In this document: positions 9,138-18,373 of the stretch, in pieces
Numbering within the stretch: position 1 is the first letter of the stretch
How the letters are laid out: every line of letters starts with the position of its first letter
From: Flavobacteriales bacterium
Lineage (GTDB): Bacteria; Bacteroidota; Bacteroidia; NS11-12g; UBA955
Assembly: GCA_947487055.1 (NCBI GenBank)
Contig: CANKVN010000015.1
Span: forward strand, 1 to 35,857
Direction: 5' to 3'
Length of the DNA: 35,857 nt
Translations under genes and position numbers: made by a program
The notes under the pieces: generated by a model
What the model saw: the letters and a program-made list of their open reading frames with translations, nothing else
The model's database searches: none
What the model was told of the DNA's origin: nothing

Positions 9138-9818
9138 TTACGCACCAATTGCTGTTTCAACCCACTTCATGGCCAAAGCAAATTGTTCATCCTGGGAAAG
9201 ACCTGAATTGTCCAAAACGGTATAGGCTGTTGTTAATGTTAAAGGGCTGTCTTCTCGGCTACTATCGATAAAATCCCTGGATTGTAAGTTTTTAAGCACC
9301 TCAGTATAGGATGTATCAACGCCGCTGCAGTTCAGCTCTTCGAAGCGTCGCTGCGCGCGAATTTCCGGTGTTGCAGTCATGAATATTTTAAGTTCCGCAT
9401 CAGGAAAAACAACTGTACCGATATCCCTGCCGTCCATCACCACCCCTTTGGCAATCCCCATCTGTTTCTGCAATTCTACCAGATAACGGCGCACAGAGGA
9501 CAATTTGGCCACCTGACTCACCGCCTCAGCAACCCGCATGGTCCGGATCTGGGGTTCAATATTCAGTCCATTCACCAGCACATCGCTGCGCCCGCTGGAC
9601 GGATTGATTTCAAAATCTATATCAATTTTTGGTAGAACAACGGCAACCTCACTTTCATCCTCAACGGGAATGTTGTGTTCCAGCAAATACCAGGTAACCG
9701 CCCTGTACATGGCACCGCTATCGATGAATTTGTATCCCAGTTGTTTTGCCAGCTGCTTAGCCAGCGTGCCTTTTCCGCAACTGCTGTAACCATCTATGGC
9801 AATGTTTATCTTTTTCAA
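9138..9818 (-). CDS. cmk: Cytidylate kinase
   Basis: The protein is 226 residues, standard for bacterial CMP kinase. It phosphorylates CMP and dCMP to the diphosphates. It has a P-loop at residues 10-17 (GYSSCGKG), the FIDSGAMYRAV nucleotide-binding segment, DGRDIGTVV at 129-137 and the RRFEEL lid region. It starts 11 bases after the porQ stop and is almost certainly cotranscribed with porQ, an arrangement I recall from other Bacteroidota. Confidence 0.97.
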   Translation of the reverse strand: MKKINIAIDGYSSCGKGTLAKQLAKQLGYKFIDSGAMYRAVTWYLLEHNIPVEDESEVAVVLPKIDIDFEINPSSGRSDVLVNGLNIEPQIRTMRVAEAVSQVAKLSSVRRYLVELQKQMGIAKGVVMDGRDIGTVVFPDAELKIFMTATPEIRAQRRFEELNCSGVDTSYTEVLKNLQSRDFIDSSREDSPLTLTTAYTVLDNSGLSQDEQFALAMKWVETAIGA

Positions 9819-9829
9819 TGGTTTCAGTA

Positions 9830-10873
9830 TTATGGCTTTTTCTTAACCCTAAAATCATTCAGCGAGGTGCTAAACGTAAATAAATTGGCGTTGAAACCCG
9901 GGAAATAAGCCATGCTGGCATAGGTAATCTGGATTTTGCTGATTTTAAAACTCAGGCCCCAGCTATAGCCGGATACTCCGGGCCTTATATCGGGGGCCAT
10001 TTCTTTCCGGCGCTGGTGATTGTAACCCACCAATATGCCGAAATTCTTACCAAGAACCAATTCTGTACCAATGGTAAGGTGACGCATAACCTTATCCCCT
10101 ATTGTTGCTTTTTGGGGTTCAGACAATTGCCCGGTAATGTCAACCGAATTGCTTTTTAGGAATTGTGCATACGTCATATCCGGCTTTTGCAGGTTGTGTG
10201 CAACCAAATTAAACCGAAACGGCATGTGCCGGGGTTTAAAATTAACACCGAGTTCTGCCGAAAACGGCAACGGTTCGCGGCTTCCAGGCACATAGGCCAT
10301 CAGCTGAAGCCCCAAATTGCGAACCATCAGGGCTGCGGTGAGGGTGCTGTCCGGATGCGTCCAAACAGCGCCTGCATCCAGTGCAGCTCCGGTAGAAATA
10401 TAAGGTCCGAGGATGCTGTAAACGAATTTGGCATTTACACCCACGGAAATACGGTTGCCCAGATCTTTTCCAAAACCGGCAGTCACTGCAGTTTCATTTG
10501 CTGGAATTTGCCCTTCCGGATTTCCACCGGCATCATAGGCGTCCATTACGCCATAATCGATAAACGAAACGTGAACTGCGCCGGTCCCATTACCCATATT
10601 CCTTGCATAGGAAGCATTTCCGGTCCAGGCGCCTTTCAATTGAGAATTGAAATTGAGGGCCATCCGGTTGTGCAGGTTTTTATTGAGCAATGCGGGATTG
10701 TGTGCCGCAAGCGAAACATCGCCATGAATATAGGCATTGCAAAATCCGCCCCAGGCAGCTTCACGGGCAGAAACAGGCTGTTTGAGCACCGCATAAACCC
10801 CGCTACCACCTATTTGTGCACCGAGTGGAGCACACCATAAAGTCAGTATAAAAATCCAATGGCCTTTGCGCAT
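9830..10873 (-). CDS. porQ: Type IX secretion system protein PorQ
   Basis: The start at 10873 gives 347 residues with a clear signal peptide (MRKGHWIFILTLWCAPLGAQ). The mature protein begins with IGGSGVYAVLKQPVSAREAA, as in the PorQ family. It continues as a beta-barrel of PorV/FadL type with many glycine- and aromatic-rich strands and ends in an aromatic strand. PorQ is an outer-membrane component of the type IX secretion/gliding apparatus of Bacteroidota. An exact TAAATTTG lies 6 bases upstream of the start. The next gene, cmk, follows after 11 bases. The other T9SS genes are not in the window. Confidence 0.9.
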   Translation of the reverse strand: MRKGHWIFILTLWCAPLGAQIGGSGVYAVLKQPVSAREAAWGGFCNAYIHGDVSLAAHNPALLNKNLHNRMALNFNSQLKGAWTGNASYARNMGNGTGAVHVSFIDYGVMDAYDAGGNPEGQIPANETAVTAGFGKDLGNRISVGVNAKFVYSILGPYISTGAALDAGAVWTHPDSTLTAALMVRNLGLQLMAYVPGSREPLPFSAELGVNFKPRHMPFRFNLVAHNLQKPDMTYAQFLKSNSVDITGQLSEPQKATIGDKVMRHLTIGTELVLGKNFGILVGYNHQRRKEMAPDIRPGVSGYSWGLSFKISKIQITYASMAYFPGFNANLFTFSTSLNDFRVKKKP

Positions 10874-10879
10874 TTGCAG

Positions 10880-10887
10880 CAAATTTA
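10880..10887 (-). promoter_or_regulatory. Candidate -7 element of porQ-cmk (TAAATTTG)
   Basis: An exact TAnnTTTG match lies 6 bases upstream of the porQ ATG. A TTGG lies 21 bases further upstream and could act as the -33 box. The expected transcription start would fall within a few bases of the ATG. Confidence 0.55.
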
Positions 10888-10974
10888 CCAAACAGCAGGT
10901 GGAAAACACCAAGGTTGTTGTGAACAAGATTAAATTTCTTGCATGGATGCAAAGTACGAAATTTGCAATTGAAG

Positions 10975-11907
10975 ATGCGTGTATACCATAGCCTCGACGA
11001 AATCGGCGAGTTGACCAACCTGGTCATCACGCAAGGAACCTTTGATGGCGTGCATCGTGGGCATTGCATGGTATTGGAAAATGTGGTTACGGCAGCCCGG
11101 GAATCCGGAAAGGAAAGTCTGCTGCTTACGTTTTATCCGCATCCACGCCTGGTATTGTATCCTGACAACAATCAACTCCGCCTGCTCAGCAGCCTGGATG
11201 AAAAAATCCGCCTCATAGAAGCCTGCGGCATTGACCACATGCTCATTTTGCCTTTCACATCTGCAATTGCCAACCTCAGCCCACTGGATTTTGTTAGATC
11301 CGTTCTGGTTGATAAGCTCCATGCTTCCACCATAATTGTTGGCTACGACCACCGGTTTGGGAAAAACAGGGAAGGCGGTTTTCATGACCTGGTAGCATTT
11401 GGAGACATGTTTGACTTCAAGGTGACCGAAATTCCTGCGAGCGAAATAGATTCTATCGCCATCAGCAGCACACGCATTCGAAAGGCATTGCTTAGCGGAG
11501 ACCTGCAGCAAGCCAATGATTTACTCGGTCGGCCCTATGAGTTAAGCGGAACTGTGGTTCATGGGCAAAAACTTGGAAGAAAACTAGGCTACCCAACAGC
11601 AAACATTGCTATAGACGACCCCTACAAACTGATACCGGCAACTGGAGTATATGCAGTTCGTTGCCACTTGCCTTCCGGGGTTTATGGCGCTGCCATGAAC
11701 ATTGGTTTCAACCCGACAATACAAGGCAAAGGGTTCAGTATTGAGGCGCATTTATTTGGTTTTTCGGAGGAAATTTACGATATTGCAGTCCGGTTCGAGA
11801 TGCTTGCTTATCTACGGTCGGAGAAAACTTTTGAAAACCTTGAGGCACTCACGCAACAAATCGCACAAGACTGTGAAGCAGCCAAAATGGCAATTGCTGC
11901 TTTTTAG
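10975..11907 (+). CDS. ribF: Bifunctional riboflavin kinase / FAD synthetase
   Basis: The protein is 310 residues, normal for RibF. It phosphorylates riboflavin to FMN and adenylates FMN to FAD. The N-terminal adenylyltransferase domain shows GTFDGVHRGH (21-30), GYDHRFGK (123-130) and SSTRIRKAL (164-172). The C-terminal flavokinase domain shows GRKLGYPTAN (201-210) and MNIGFNPT. I chose the ATG at 10975, preceded at 9 bases by GAAATTTG; a further in-frame start lies 12 codons upstream. It is divergent from porQ. Its last codons overlap the M23 peptidase gene. Confidence 0.96.
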   Translation: MRVYHSLDEIGELTNLVITQGTFDGVHRGHCMVLENVVTAARESGKESLLLTFYPHPRLVLYPDNNQLRLLSSLDEKIRLIEACGIDHMLILPFTSAIANLSPLDFVRSVLVDKLHASTIIVGYDHRFGKNREGGFHDLVAFGDMFDFKVTEIPASEIDSIAISSTRIRKALLSGDLQQANDLLGRPYELSGTVVHGQKLGRKLGYPTANIAIDDPYKLIPATGVYAVRCHLPSGVYGAAMNIGFNPTIQGKGFSIEAHLFGFSEEIYDIAVRFEMLAYLRSEKTFENLEALTQQIAQDCEAAKMAIAAF

Positions 11908-12679
11908 GGCTGTTTTGTTTCTGGGTTTAATTTTCCTCACCACGCACTTAAATGCTGCGGCAGCCAATTTCATTACCTACCACGATTCGGACGGATATTC
12001 ACCTGCCGCGCCCCAGTTAGCAGCTCCTGCTATAATCCCTGGTATCTCCCCCCTTTTTGACCTTTATTCCTACTGGGATACCGCCAATATTGATCCTTAT
12101 AAATTCAATTTTGATTCCATAGCAGGCGCACTGCAGCTTCAGGTTCTTGATGCCGACTGTGGTTTTGCATTGCCCGTTATTGGCACCATGACATCCGGTT
12201 TCGGCTGGCGCTGGGGCCATGTACACGCAGGCATCGACATAAGCTTGCACACCGGAGATACCATTGTTAGTTCTTTTGATGGTGTGGTGCGCATGAGTCG
12301 CTGGTATTATGGTTACGGAAATTGTGTTGTGGTAAGGCATCACAATGGATTGGAAACACTTTATGGTCACCTAAGCGCCAGGATCGTTGCTCCCGGAGAC
12401 ATGGTTAATGCCGGACAGCCCATTGGCCTTGGCGGTAGCACAGGTTACAGCACAGGACCGCACCTTCACTTTGAAACAAGGATTATGGGTAAACCCTTCA
12501 ATCCTGAACTGTTGATTGACTTTAAAAAGGACAGCTTACTGAAGGACACCATGAGTTTTACCGTCAGTAGCTTTGCATTGCCAACATCGCCTGTTTATCG
12601 CTCAAACTACCGCAGGGGTTACCGCGGATATTACAGAAAACCTTCGTACAGAAGGAGTTCAGGTTACCGCAGGCGGTAA
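11873..12679 (+). CDS. M23-family (LytM) peptidoglycan endopeptidase with Arg/Tyr-rich tail
   Basis: No ATG fits. GTG at 11873 gives a basic-hydrophobic signal peptide (MKQPKWQLLLFRAVLFLGLI, then FLTTHLNAAA) and 268 residues. TTG at 11894 is an alternative. The catalytic domain spans about residues 95-215, with zinc ligands H118 and D122 in HAGID and the GPHLHFE motif (H197, H199). Such enzymes cut peptidoglycan cross-links or act as activators of other hydrolases. The last 28 residues contain ten arginines and seven tyrosines. This tail could bind the cell wall, nucleic acid or LPS, but that is inference. The gene overlaps ribF by 35 bases and is probably translationally coupled to it. Confidence 0.9.
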   Translation: MKQPKWQLLLFRAVLFLGLIFLTTHLNAAAANFITYHDSDGYSPAAPQLAAPAIIPGISPLFDLYSYWDTANIDPYKFNFDSIAGALQLQVLDADCGFALPVIGTMTSGFGWRWGHVHAGIDISLHTGDTIVSSFDGVVRMSRWYYGYGNCVVVRHHNGLETLYGHLSARIVAPGDMVNAGQPIGLGGSTGYSTGPHLHFETRIMGKPFNPELLIDFKKDSLLKDTMSFTVSSFALPTSPVYRSNYRRGYRGYYRKPSYRRSSGYRRR

Positions 12680-12685
12680 TTTCAC

Positions 12686-13189
12686 TCAATTGATATTGAC
12701 TGTAGTCAATCCAGCATTCACCTCCACCAAAATCCCACGCACTCCTGCCCCTTCGGCAGCCAGAACGTCACGGTCACGATCCCCAATCATCACACAGTTT
12801 TTGGGATTCAGCGAAAACCGGTGCAGGGCTTTCTCCACCATCAAACTACCCGGCTTACGGCAAAGGCATTTACCCGAAAAATCAGGATGGTGCATACAGT
12901 AATAAAAAGCATCAATGGCAAAACCCGCTTTATTGCAAAGGCCCTGAAGGTATTGGTGCATTGCTGTCACCGCAGATTCATTGTATAAATCCTTATCTAT
13001 ACCGCCCTGGTTTGTTATTATAATTAATCCGTACCCAAGGTCATACCAGTGTTTCATGACCGATATGTTTCCTGGGAGCACATCAAATTCCTGCAATGAG
13101 GTTGTATAATTACCCGGATCGTGGTTGATTACACCATCTCTGTCGAGAAAAACGGCTTTTTCGAAGTGCCGGGAAGAAGTTTGCTGCAT
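12686..13189 (-). CDS. HAD-family phosphatase, GmhB-like (heptose-1,7-bisphosphate 7-phosphatase)
   Basis: The start at 13189 gives 167 residues, the usual GmhB length; the frame stays open upstream but that part overlaps the next gene and shows no family features. HAD motif I is FLDRDGVINHD (DRDG at 16-19), motif II is IITNQGGI and motif IV is GDRDRDVLAA (136 on). The zinc loop (Cys98, His100, Cys108, Cys110, ending in RKP) marks the GmhB/HisB-N group. The product would dephosphorylate a heptose bisphosphate for LPS or glycan precursor synthesis. The exact sugar is not proven, since no other heptose genes are near. It is divergent from the glycosyltransferase at 13223. Confidence 0.9.
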   Translation of the reverse strand: MQQTSSRHFEKAVFLDRDGVINHDPGNYTTSLQEFDVLPGNISVMKHWYDLGYGLIIITNQGGIDKDLYNESAVTAMHQYLQGLCNKAGFAIDAFYYCMHHPDFSGKCLCRKPGSLMVEKALHRFSLNPKNCVMIGDRDRDVLAAEGAGVRGILVEVNAGLTTVNIN

Positions 13190-13206
13190 TTGGCCGCAAA
13201 ATAATG

Positions 13207-13214
13207 TATTTTCG
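13207..13214 (+). promoter_or_regulatory. Candidate -7 element (TATTTTCG)
   Basis: A TAnnTTCG match lies 8 bases upstream of the GTG start at 13223. The same short gap holds a near-consensus TTATTTTG on the other strand, 7 bases before the GmhB-like start. Confidence 0.4.
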
Positions 13215-13222
13215 CGGCAATC

Positions 13223-13948
13223 GTGTTGGATCGCATTGTAATCATACCCACCTACAACGAAATCGAGAATATCGAGGCCATGGTAAATAAGGTGATGGGA
13301 CTGGAACCCGCATTTCATTTGCTGGTAGTAGATGATAACTCGCCGGACGGAACTGCTGCAAAGGTTAGTGCCATGCAGGCTTCTTATGTGGGACGGCTTC
13401 ATATCCTTAACCGCCAGGGCAAACAAGGATTAGGAACTGCCTATATTGCAGGCTTTAAATGGTGCCTGGAAAGGGAATACCAATTCATTTGCGAAATGGA
13501 TTGCGATTTCAGCCACAATCCTGATGACCTTAACCGACTTGTAACAGCATGTGAAACTGGTGCTGATATGGCAATCGGCAGCAGGTATGCAGGAGGTGTA
13601 GTGAACGTGGTAAACTGGCCCATGGGCAGGGTTCTGATGAGTTATTACGCCAGCAAATATGTAAGGATGATTACAGGGTTGCGCGTTGCTGATTCCACTG
13701 CCGGATTTGTTTGTTATTCCCGCAAGGTTTTGGAACAGATTGGCCTGGATCGCATCAAATTCAAAGGATATGCATTCCAGATTGAAATGAAATTCCGTGC
13801 TTGGAAAAAGGGCTTTACCATCAAAGAAGTTCCCATTATTTTTACAGATCGCACGTTGGGTGTAAGCAAAATGAGCACCAAAATTTTCAGAGAAGCGCTG
13901 TTTGGGGTTATTGAACTGCGATTGAAAAGCCTGTTTGGGCGCCTGTAA
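13223..13948 (+). CDS. Polyprenol-monophosphomannose synthase-like glycosyltransferase (GT2)
   Basis: The gene begins with GTG (TTG at 13226 is an alternative); there is no ATG near the conserved N-terminus. The 241-residue soluble GT-A enzyme has IIPTYNEIENI, VVDDNSPDGTA (35-45), the metal-binding MDCDFSHNP (92-100) and GSRYAGG. It ends in a basic helix, without the C-terminal membrane domain of longer relatives. The family (DPM1-like) moves mannose or glucose from a nucleotide sugar to polyprenyl phosphate at the cytoplasmic membrane. The resulting lipid sugar is used in envelope glycosylation, perhaps protein O-glycosylation, which is known in Bacteroidota. Confidence 0.92.
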   Translation: MLDRIVIIPTYNEIENIEAMVNKVMGLEPAFHLLVVDDNSPDGTAAKVSAMQASYVGRLHILNRQGKQGLGTAYIAGFKWCLEREYQFICEMDCDFSHNPDDLNRLVTACETGADMAIGSRYAGGVVNVVNWPMGRVLMSYYASKYVRMITGLRVADSTAGFVCYSRKVLEQIGLDRIKFKGYAFQIEMKFRAWKKGFTIKEVPIIFTDRTLGVSKMSTKIFREALFGVIELRLKSLFGRL

Positions 13949-14004
13949 TCTTTATCATAAGTAAATTTAACACAGCAATTTGGTGCATGCAACCATAAAT
14001 TGCC

Positions 14005-14012
14005 TAATTTCG
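14005..14012 (+). promoter_or_regulatory. Candidate -7 element of corA (TAATTTCG)
   Basis: A TAnnTTCG match lies 44 bases upstream of the corA ATG, with a TTTG about 22 bases further upstream. If used, corA has a leader of about 40 bases, longer than most other genes here. Confidence 0.4.
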
Positions 14013-14056
14013 CGTTTCCTTTCTGTAAATGGACGGAGACGGTAGTCGATATAGCA

Positions 14057-15007
14057 ATGCTGAGGGTATATTACAGACGGCAGAACCGTGTGCACAAGGT
14101 GCAAGCGCTTTCACAACTTGAAAGCCTGGAGGATATCATTTGGATTGACCTTCAGAACCCGAGCCCAACCGAAATATCCGATGTGGAAGCCCACTTCGAG
14201 TTTAAATTCCAAAGCAGACAACAACAGCTAGAGATTGAAAGTTCATCGCGGTATTTTGAAACCGATGATGAAATTATTGCAAACAGCAACTTCCTGAAAT
14301 TTGACAACAGCGGTGAGGCGTTTATCTCTCATGCTGTTTCATTCATTTTGCAGGATGATGTTTTGTTTACTTACCGTGAAGCCGACTTAGGTACATTCTC
14401 TGATTGTGTTAAGAAAATAAAAGCCTCCGGAAGGCTGTTTCACAGCGGCAAGCAGATCATGACTTCCCTTCTGGAAACCGATGTAGACAATGATGCTGAT
14501 TTGCTGGAAAGCCTTGGCCGACAGGTAGGAAAGCTTAGCCGAGAACTTGCCTTTGATAAAAGTCCGGATGAAGATGTGCTGTTAACCATATCGCGTTTAC
14601 AGGAATTGACCATGGTTATTCGCCAAAATGTAATTGACAAACAACGTGTGCTTTCAGCGATTTTGAAAAGCCAGGAATTTGTGGGTGAAGAATATGAAAG
14701 ATTGCGCGTGGTGATCAAAGATATCAATTCGCTGATTGAGCATACCAAGTTCAATTTTGAGCGTCTGGAGTATATGCAAAACACCTTTCTGGGTTTGATT
14801 AACATTGAGCAGAACAAAATCATCAAGATTTTTACCGTTGCCTCGGTTATTTTCATGCCACCCACGCTGATTGCGAGTATTTATGGCATGAATTTCAAGT
14901 TCACCCAGGAATTTGACTGGCGCTATGGTTTTTGGTTCGCCATAGGATTGATGGTTTTGTCTTCCATCAGTACCTTGTTCATATTCAGACGACGCGGCTG
15001 GTTATAA
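14057..15007 (+). CDS. corA: CorA-family magnesium/cobalt transporter
   Basis: The ATG at 14057 gives 316 residues, standard for CorA; a TTG 19 codons upstream is less likely. The long cytoplasmic alpha/beta and coiled domain is followed by two C-terminal transmembrane helices. The family signature YGMNF closes helix 1, the VIFMPPTLIASI segment precedes it, and the protein ends in a basic RRRGWL tail. It forms a pentameric Mg2+ channel in the inner membrane that senses cytoplasmic Mg2+. Co2+ or Ni2+ can also pass in the family. A small unknown gene follows 32 bases downstream. Confidence 0.95.
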   Translation: MLRVYYRRQNRVHKVQALSQLESLEDIIWIDLQNPSPTEISDVEAHFEFKFQSRQQQLEIESSSRYFETDDEIIANSNFLKFDNSGEAFISHAVSFILQDDVLFTYREADLGTFSDCVKKIKASGRLFHSGKQIMTSLLETDVDNDADLLESLGRQVGKLSRELAFDKSPDEDVLLTISRLQELTMVIRQNVIDKQRVLSAILKSQEFVGEEYERLRVVIKDINSLIEHTKFNFERLEYMQNTFLGLINIEQNKIIKIFTVASVIFMPPTLIASIYGMNFKFTQEFDWRYGFWFAIGLMVLSSISTLFIFRRRGWL

Positions 15008-15021
15008 AAACCAATTTTATC

Positions 15022-15029
15022 TAAATTTG
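15022..15029 (+). promoter_or_regulatory. Candidate -7 element (TAAATTTG)
   Basis: An exact TAnnTTTG match lies 10 bases upstream of the ATG at 15040. It could give the small gene its own short-leader transcript, separate from corA. Confidence 0.5.
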
Positions 15030-15039
15030 TTAATTATAC

Positions 15040-15507
15040 ATGCTGTGGATGAGTATGTTGGTTTGGTTGTCAGGAATAGCCGTTGAAATAAACGGTGTCC
15101 GCAGCACCTACAGATTGGCCATCAAACAATCTGACAAGGCCGACGAACTGGTTTCCATTACACGTGAGAATATTTCAAACGCAACATACAGGGCTTATTA
15201 TGCCATGGGCAAGGCATTGCAGGCCAAGCATGGCTGGAATCCCGCTAGCAGGCTATCATTGGCAAAAGAAGCCTCGGTACAACTAAACAAAGCAGTTGAT
15301 GCGGCACCGGGCAATCTGGAGGTGCGATATTTACGGTTTAGTTTTGAATCCAAAGTCCCCGCCCTGTTGGGATTGACCTTGCATACGACACAAGATAAGG
15401 CTTGGATAATGGCGCATTTGGATAAAAAACACCCGATGTGGGATTTGATTCGCGCGTTTCTCAAGGAAAGTGAATTACTAACTGCAGATGAGAAGCTGAA
15501 GCTTTGA
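15040..15507 (+). CDS. Conserved-looking small protein of unknown function
   Basis: I do not recognise this 155-residue protein. It opens with a short hydrophobic stretch (MLWMSMLVWLSGIAVEI) that may be a weak signal peptide or anchor. The rest is helical, with alanine/lysine-rich stretches such as YYAMGKALQAKHGW and AKEASVQLNKAVDAAPGNLE, whose spacing resembles one or two TPR-like helical hairpins. It lies just downstream of corA but has its own candidate -7 element. No catalytic residues are apparent. Confidence 0.75.
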   Translation: MLWMSMLVWLSGIAVEINGVRSTYRLAIKQSDKADELVSITRENISNATYRAYYAMGKALQAKHGWNPASRLSLAKEASVQLNKAVDAAPGNLEVRYLRFSFESKVPALLGLTLHTTQDKAWIMAHLDKKHPMWDLIRAFLKESELLTADEKLKL

Positions 15508-15621
15508 GGGGCTAATTGGTTTAATTCCTTATTCTTTTACTGCGGTAATGTAGGGATGTCCGTTTATAATGCATAACCTTGCATATTAACCGCATTAAAC
15601 AGCTGATTGGCCCTGCAGGAA

Positions 15622-16815
15622 TTATTCCCCAACAATGGCTGCAATCCCTGGCAGGGTTTTGCCTTCGAAATACTCGAGCAGTGCACCGCCACCGGTACTC
15701 ACGTAACTCACTTTGTCTTCGAAGCCGAATTTGTGCACCGCCGCTGCGCTATCACCACCGCCGATGAGGCTAAACGCTCCATTTTGGGTGCTTTCTGCCA
15801 CCGCTTCTGCCACAGTGCGTGTTCCTGTGCTGAACGCCTCCATTTCGAACACCCCCATTGGGCCGTTCCACAAAATGGTTTTGCTGTTTAGCAGCACACT
15901 ATTAAAATCATTGCATGCACTTGCACCAATATCAAGCCCCATCCAGCCGTCCGGTATGGCATCGCTGGCGCAGTTTTGGGTATTGGCATCGGCTGCAAAA
16001 TTATCAGCGATAATTGAATCTGATGGCAAATGAATGCTCACACCTTTGGCTTTTGCCTTCTCCAAAATCTCAATGCAGGTTTGCAGGCGTTCGTCTTCGC
16101 ACAGCGATTTGCCGATGTGGCCACCCTGTGCTTTGAAAAACGTGTAGGCCATGCCTCCACCGATAATGATATGATCCGCCACATTTAAAAGATTCTCGAC
16201 AATCAAAATCTTGTCTGAAACCTTAGCGCCACCAACGATTGCTGTTAATGGTCTTTGGGGGGCTTTCATGACCTTGTCGGCGTTTTCTACCTCGCGTGCC
16301 ATAACATAGCCAAAGGCTTTTTTCCCCGGAAAAAAATCGGCAATAATGGCCGTGCTGGCGTGTGCGCGGTGTGCGGTTCCGAAGGCATCGTTCACGTAAA
16401 ACGTGCCCAATGATGCTAATTTTTGGGCAAAATCGCGGTCTCCTTTTTCTTCTTCTTTATAAAAACGAAGGTTTTCCAGCAAAAGCACCTCTCCTGCTCC
16501 CATACCTGAAGCCATTGCTGCAGCTTCGGCACCAATGCAATCGGGGGCGAAATGCACATTTTTACCCAGTAATTTTCCCAGGTGACCAAGAATATGGCGC
16601 AGGCTGAATTTATCCTCAGGACCCGCTTTTGGTCGGCCCAGGTGGCTCATCAAAATCACAGAACCGCCATCAGCCAAAATTTTATTGAGGGTAGGCAGTG
16701 TTGCGGTAATGCGAGAATCGTCGGTAATTTGAAACCCGGCGTTCAGCGGCACGTTAAAATCCACCCTAACGAGAACTTTTTCTCCTTTGAAATTGAATTG
16801 ATCTATGGTTATCAT
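15622..16815 (-). CDS. pgk: Phosphoglycerate kinase
   Basis: The protein is 397 residues, full length. It transfers phosphate between 1,3-bisphosphoglycerate and ADP in glycolysis. Visible motifs are [11 protein letters not shown] near the N-terminus, [47 protein letters not shown] and the C-terminal [13 protein letters not shown]. It starts 11 bases after the glyS stop and is likely cotranscribed with it. The 114 bases downstream, to 15507, hold no clear terminator. Confidence 0.98.
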   Translation of the reverse strand: MITIDQFNFKGEKVLVRVDFNVPLNAGFQITDDSRITATLPTLNKILADGGSVILMSHLGRPKAGPEDKFSLRHILGHLGKLLGKNVHFAPDCIGAEAAAMASGMGAGEVLLLENLRFYKEEEKGDRDFAQKLASLGTFYVNDAFGTAHRAHASTAIIADFFPGKKAFGYVMAREVENADKVMKAPQRPLTAIVGGAKVSDKILIVENLLNVADHIIIGGGMAYTFFKAQGGHIGKSLCEDERLQTCIEILEKAKAKGVSIHLPSDSIIADNFAADANTQNCASDAIPDGWMGLDIGASACNDFNSVLLNSKTILWNGPMGVFEMEAFSTGTRTVAEAVAESTQNGAFSLIGGGDSAAAVHKFGFEDKVSYVSTGGGALLEYFEGKTLPGIAAIVGE

Positions 16816-16826
16816 GGTTAAATAAA

Positions 16827-18365
16827 TCAGGCTAGTTGTTTCAACAATTCAGACATACCGGTTTCTTTGGTCAAGATATCCCGGAGTTCGGTAATTTTCA
16901 CACGGCGTTGTTCCATGGTATCGCGGTAGCGAATGGTGACATCTTCATTGGCCAGGCTTTCATGATCCACGGTAATGCAGAATGGCGTGCCAATGGCATC
17001 CATGCGGCGGTATCGCTTTCCGATGCTGTCTTTGTCTTCTATGTATAATTTAAAATCGAAACGCAGGTCGTTGTATATTTTCTCGGCCATTTCGGGCAAT
17101 CCATCTTTCTTCACCAAGGGCAAAATAGCGGCTTTCACAGGAGCCAGGGCAGGATGCAGTTTCAACACGGTTCGCACTTCGGAATCTACCTGCTCTTCTA
17201 CAAAAGCCGCGCATAGCGTTAGCAGGAACATGCGATCAAGTCCAATGCTGGTTTCTACCACATAGGGAATGTAGCTTTCGTTCGTTTCCGGATCGAAATA
17301 GCGGAGTTTTTTTCCGCTGAATTCCTCGTGTTTGCTAAGGTCAAAATCAGTGCGGCTGTGAATGCCCTCCACCTCTTTGAAACCGAATGGAAAATCAAAT
17401 TCAATATCCACGGCTGCATTGGCATAATGCGCCAGTTTCACATGGTCGTGGTATCGGTAACTGCTGCGGTCGGTTCCCAAAGCCAAATGCCATTTAAGGC
17501 GCTGTTCTTTCCAACGCTGATACCATTCCAGTTCGGTACCCGGTTTGCAAAAAAACTGCATTTCCATTTGTTCGAATTCTTTCATCCGCATGATGAACTG
17601 ACGCGCTACAATTTCATTGCGGAAGGCTTTACCGGTTTGGGCAATACCAAAGGGAATTTTGGCCCTACCGCTTTTTTGCACATTGAGAAAGTTGACGAAA
17701 ATACCCTGGGCAGTTTCCGGCCGCAGGTAGAGGTTGTCTTCGCCACTTTCCACAGCACTCATCTGGGTACTGTACATAAGGTTGAACTGACGTACATCGG
17801 TCCAGTTTTTGGAGCCGCTCACCGGGCACACGATGCCCAGTTCTTCAATCAGGCTCTTAATAAGCGCTAAGTTACCGGATTCCAGTCCTTCTTTGAGCGT
17901 AGCATCAATATGGGCAATGGCCGTTAGGTATTCAACCACGCGTGGGTTTGTGGCTCGGTACATTACCTCGTCGAAACTTTCGCCAAAGCGTGCGCGGGCT
18001 TTCTCTACTTCTTTATCGGCCTTGGCACGTAACTTTTCCTGGTGTTCTTCCAGCAACACATCAGCGCGGTATCTTTTTTTACTGTCTTTGTTGTCGATCA
18101 TGGGATCGCTGAACCCATCGACATGGCCGCTTGCCTTCCATATTTTTGGATGCATGAAGATTGCGGTATCAATTCCCAAAATATTGGTTTGCAGTTGGGT
18201 CATGGCTTTCCACCAGTATTGGCGGAGATTATTGCGCAATTCAACGCCATTTTGGCCATAGTCGTATACAGCAGCCAGTCCGTCATAGATCTCACTGGAA
18301 GGAAAAACAAATCCGTATTCCTTGCAATGGGAAACTACTTTTTTAAACAAATCCTCGTTATTCAT
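16827..18365 (-). CDS. glyS: Glycine--tRNA ligase (single-chain dimeric type)
   Basis: The ATG at 18365 gives 512 residues, the usual size of the alpha2-type GlyRS; an upstream ATG adds 7 residues. It charges tRNA-Gly. Class II features include [13 protein letters not shown] near the N-terminus, [38 protein letters not shown] and SIGLDRM, followed by a C-terminal anticodon-binding domain. Residues 85-155 hold a charged helical insertion typical of the family. TATCTTTG lies 8 bases upstream of the start. It is divergent from the transposase-like gene. Confidence 0.97.
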   Translation of the reverse strand: MNNEDLFKKVVSHCKEYGFVFPSSEIYDGLAAVYDYGQNGVELRNNLRQYWWKAMTQLQTNILGIDTAIFMHPKIWKASGHVDGFSDPMIDNKDSKKRYRADVLLEEHQEKLRAKADKEVEKARARFGESFDEVMYRATNPRVVEYLTAIAHIDATLKEGLESGNLALIKSLIEELGIVCPVSGSKNWTDVRQFNLMYSTQMSAVESGEDNLYLRPETAQGIFVNFLNVQKSGRAKIPFGIAQTGKAFRNEIVARQFIMRMKEFEQMEMQFFCKPGTELEWYQRWKEQRLKWHLALGTDRSSYRYHDHVKLAHYANAAVDIEFDFPFGFKEVEGIHSRTDFDLSKHEEFSGKKLRYFDPETNESYIPYVVETSIGLDRMFLLTLCAAFVEEQVDSEVRTVLKLHPALAPVKAAILPLVKKDGLPEMAEKIYNDLRFDFKLYIEDKDSIGKRYRRMDAIGTPFCITVDHESLANEDVTIRYRDTMEQRRVKITELRDILTKETGMSELLKQLA

Positions 18366-18373
18366 GGAAGCGG

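Noticed and set aside
15541-15593. Imperfect inverted repeat TGCGGTAAT / ATTAACCGCA downstream of pgk
   Set aside because: The arms differ by a bulge and are 34 bases apart with no T-run; too weak for a terminator call.
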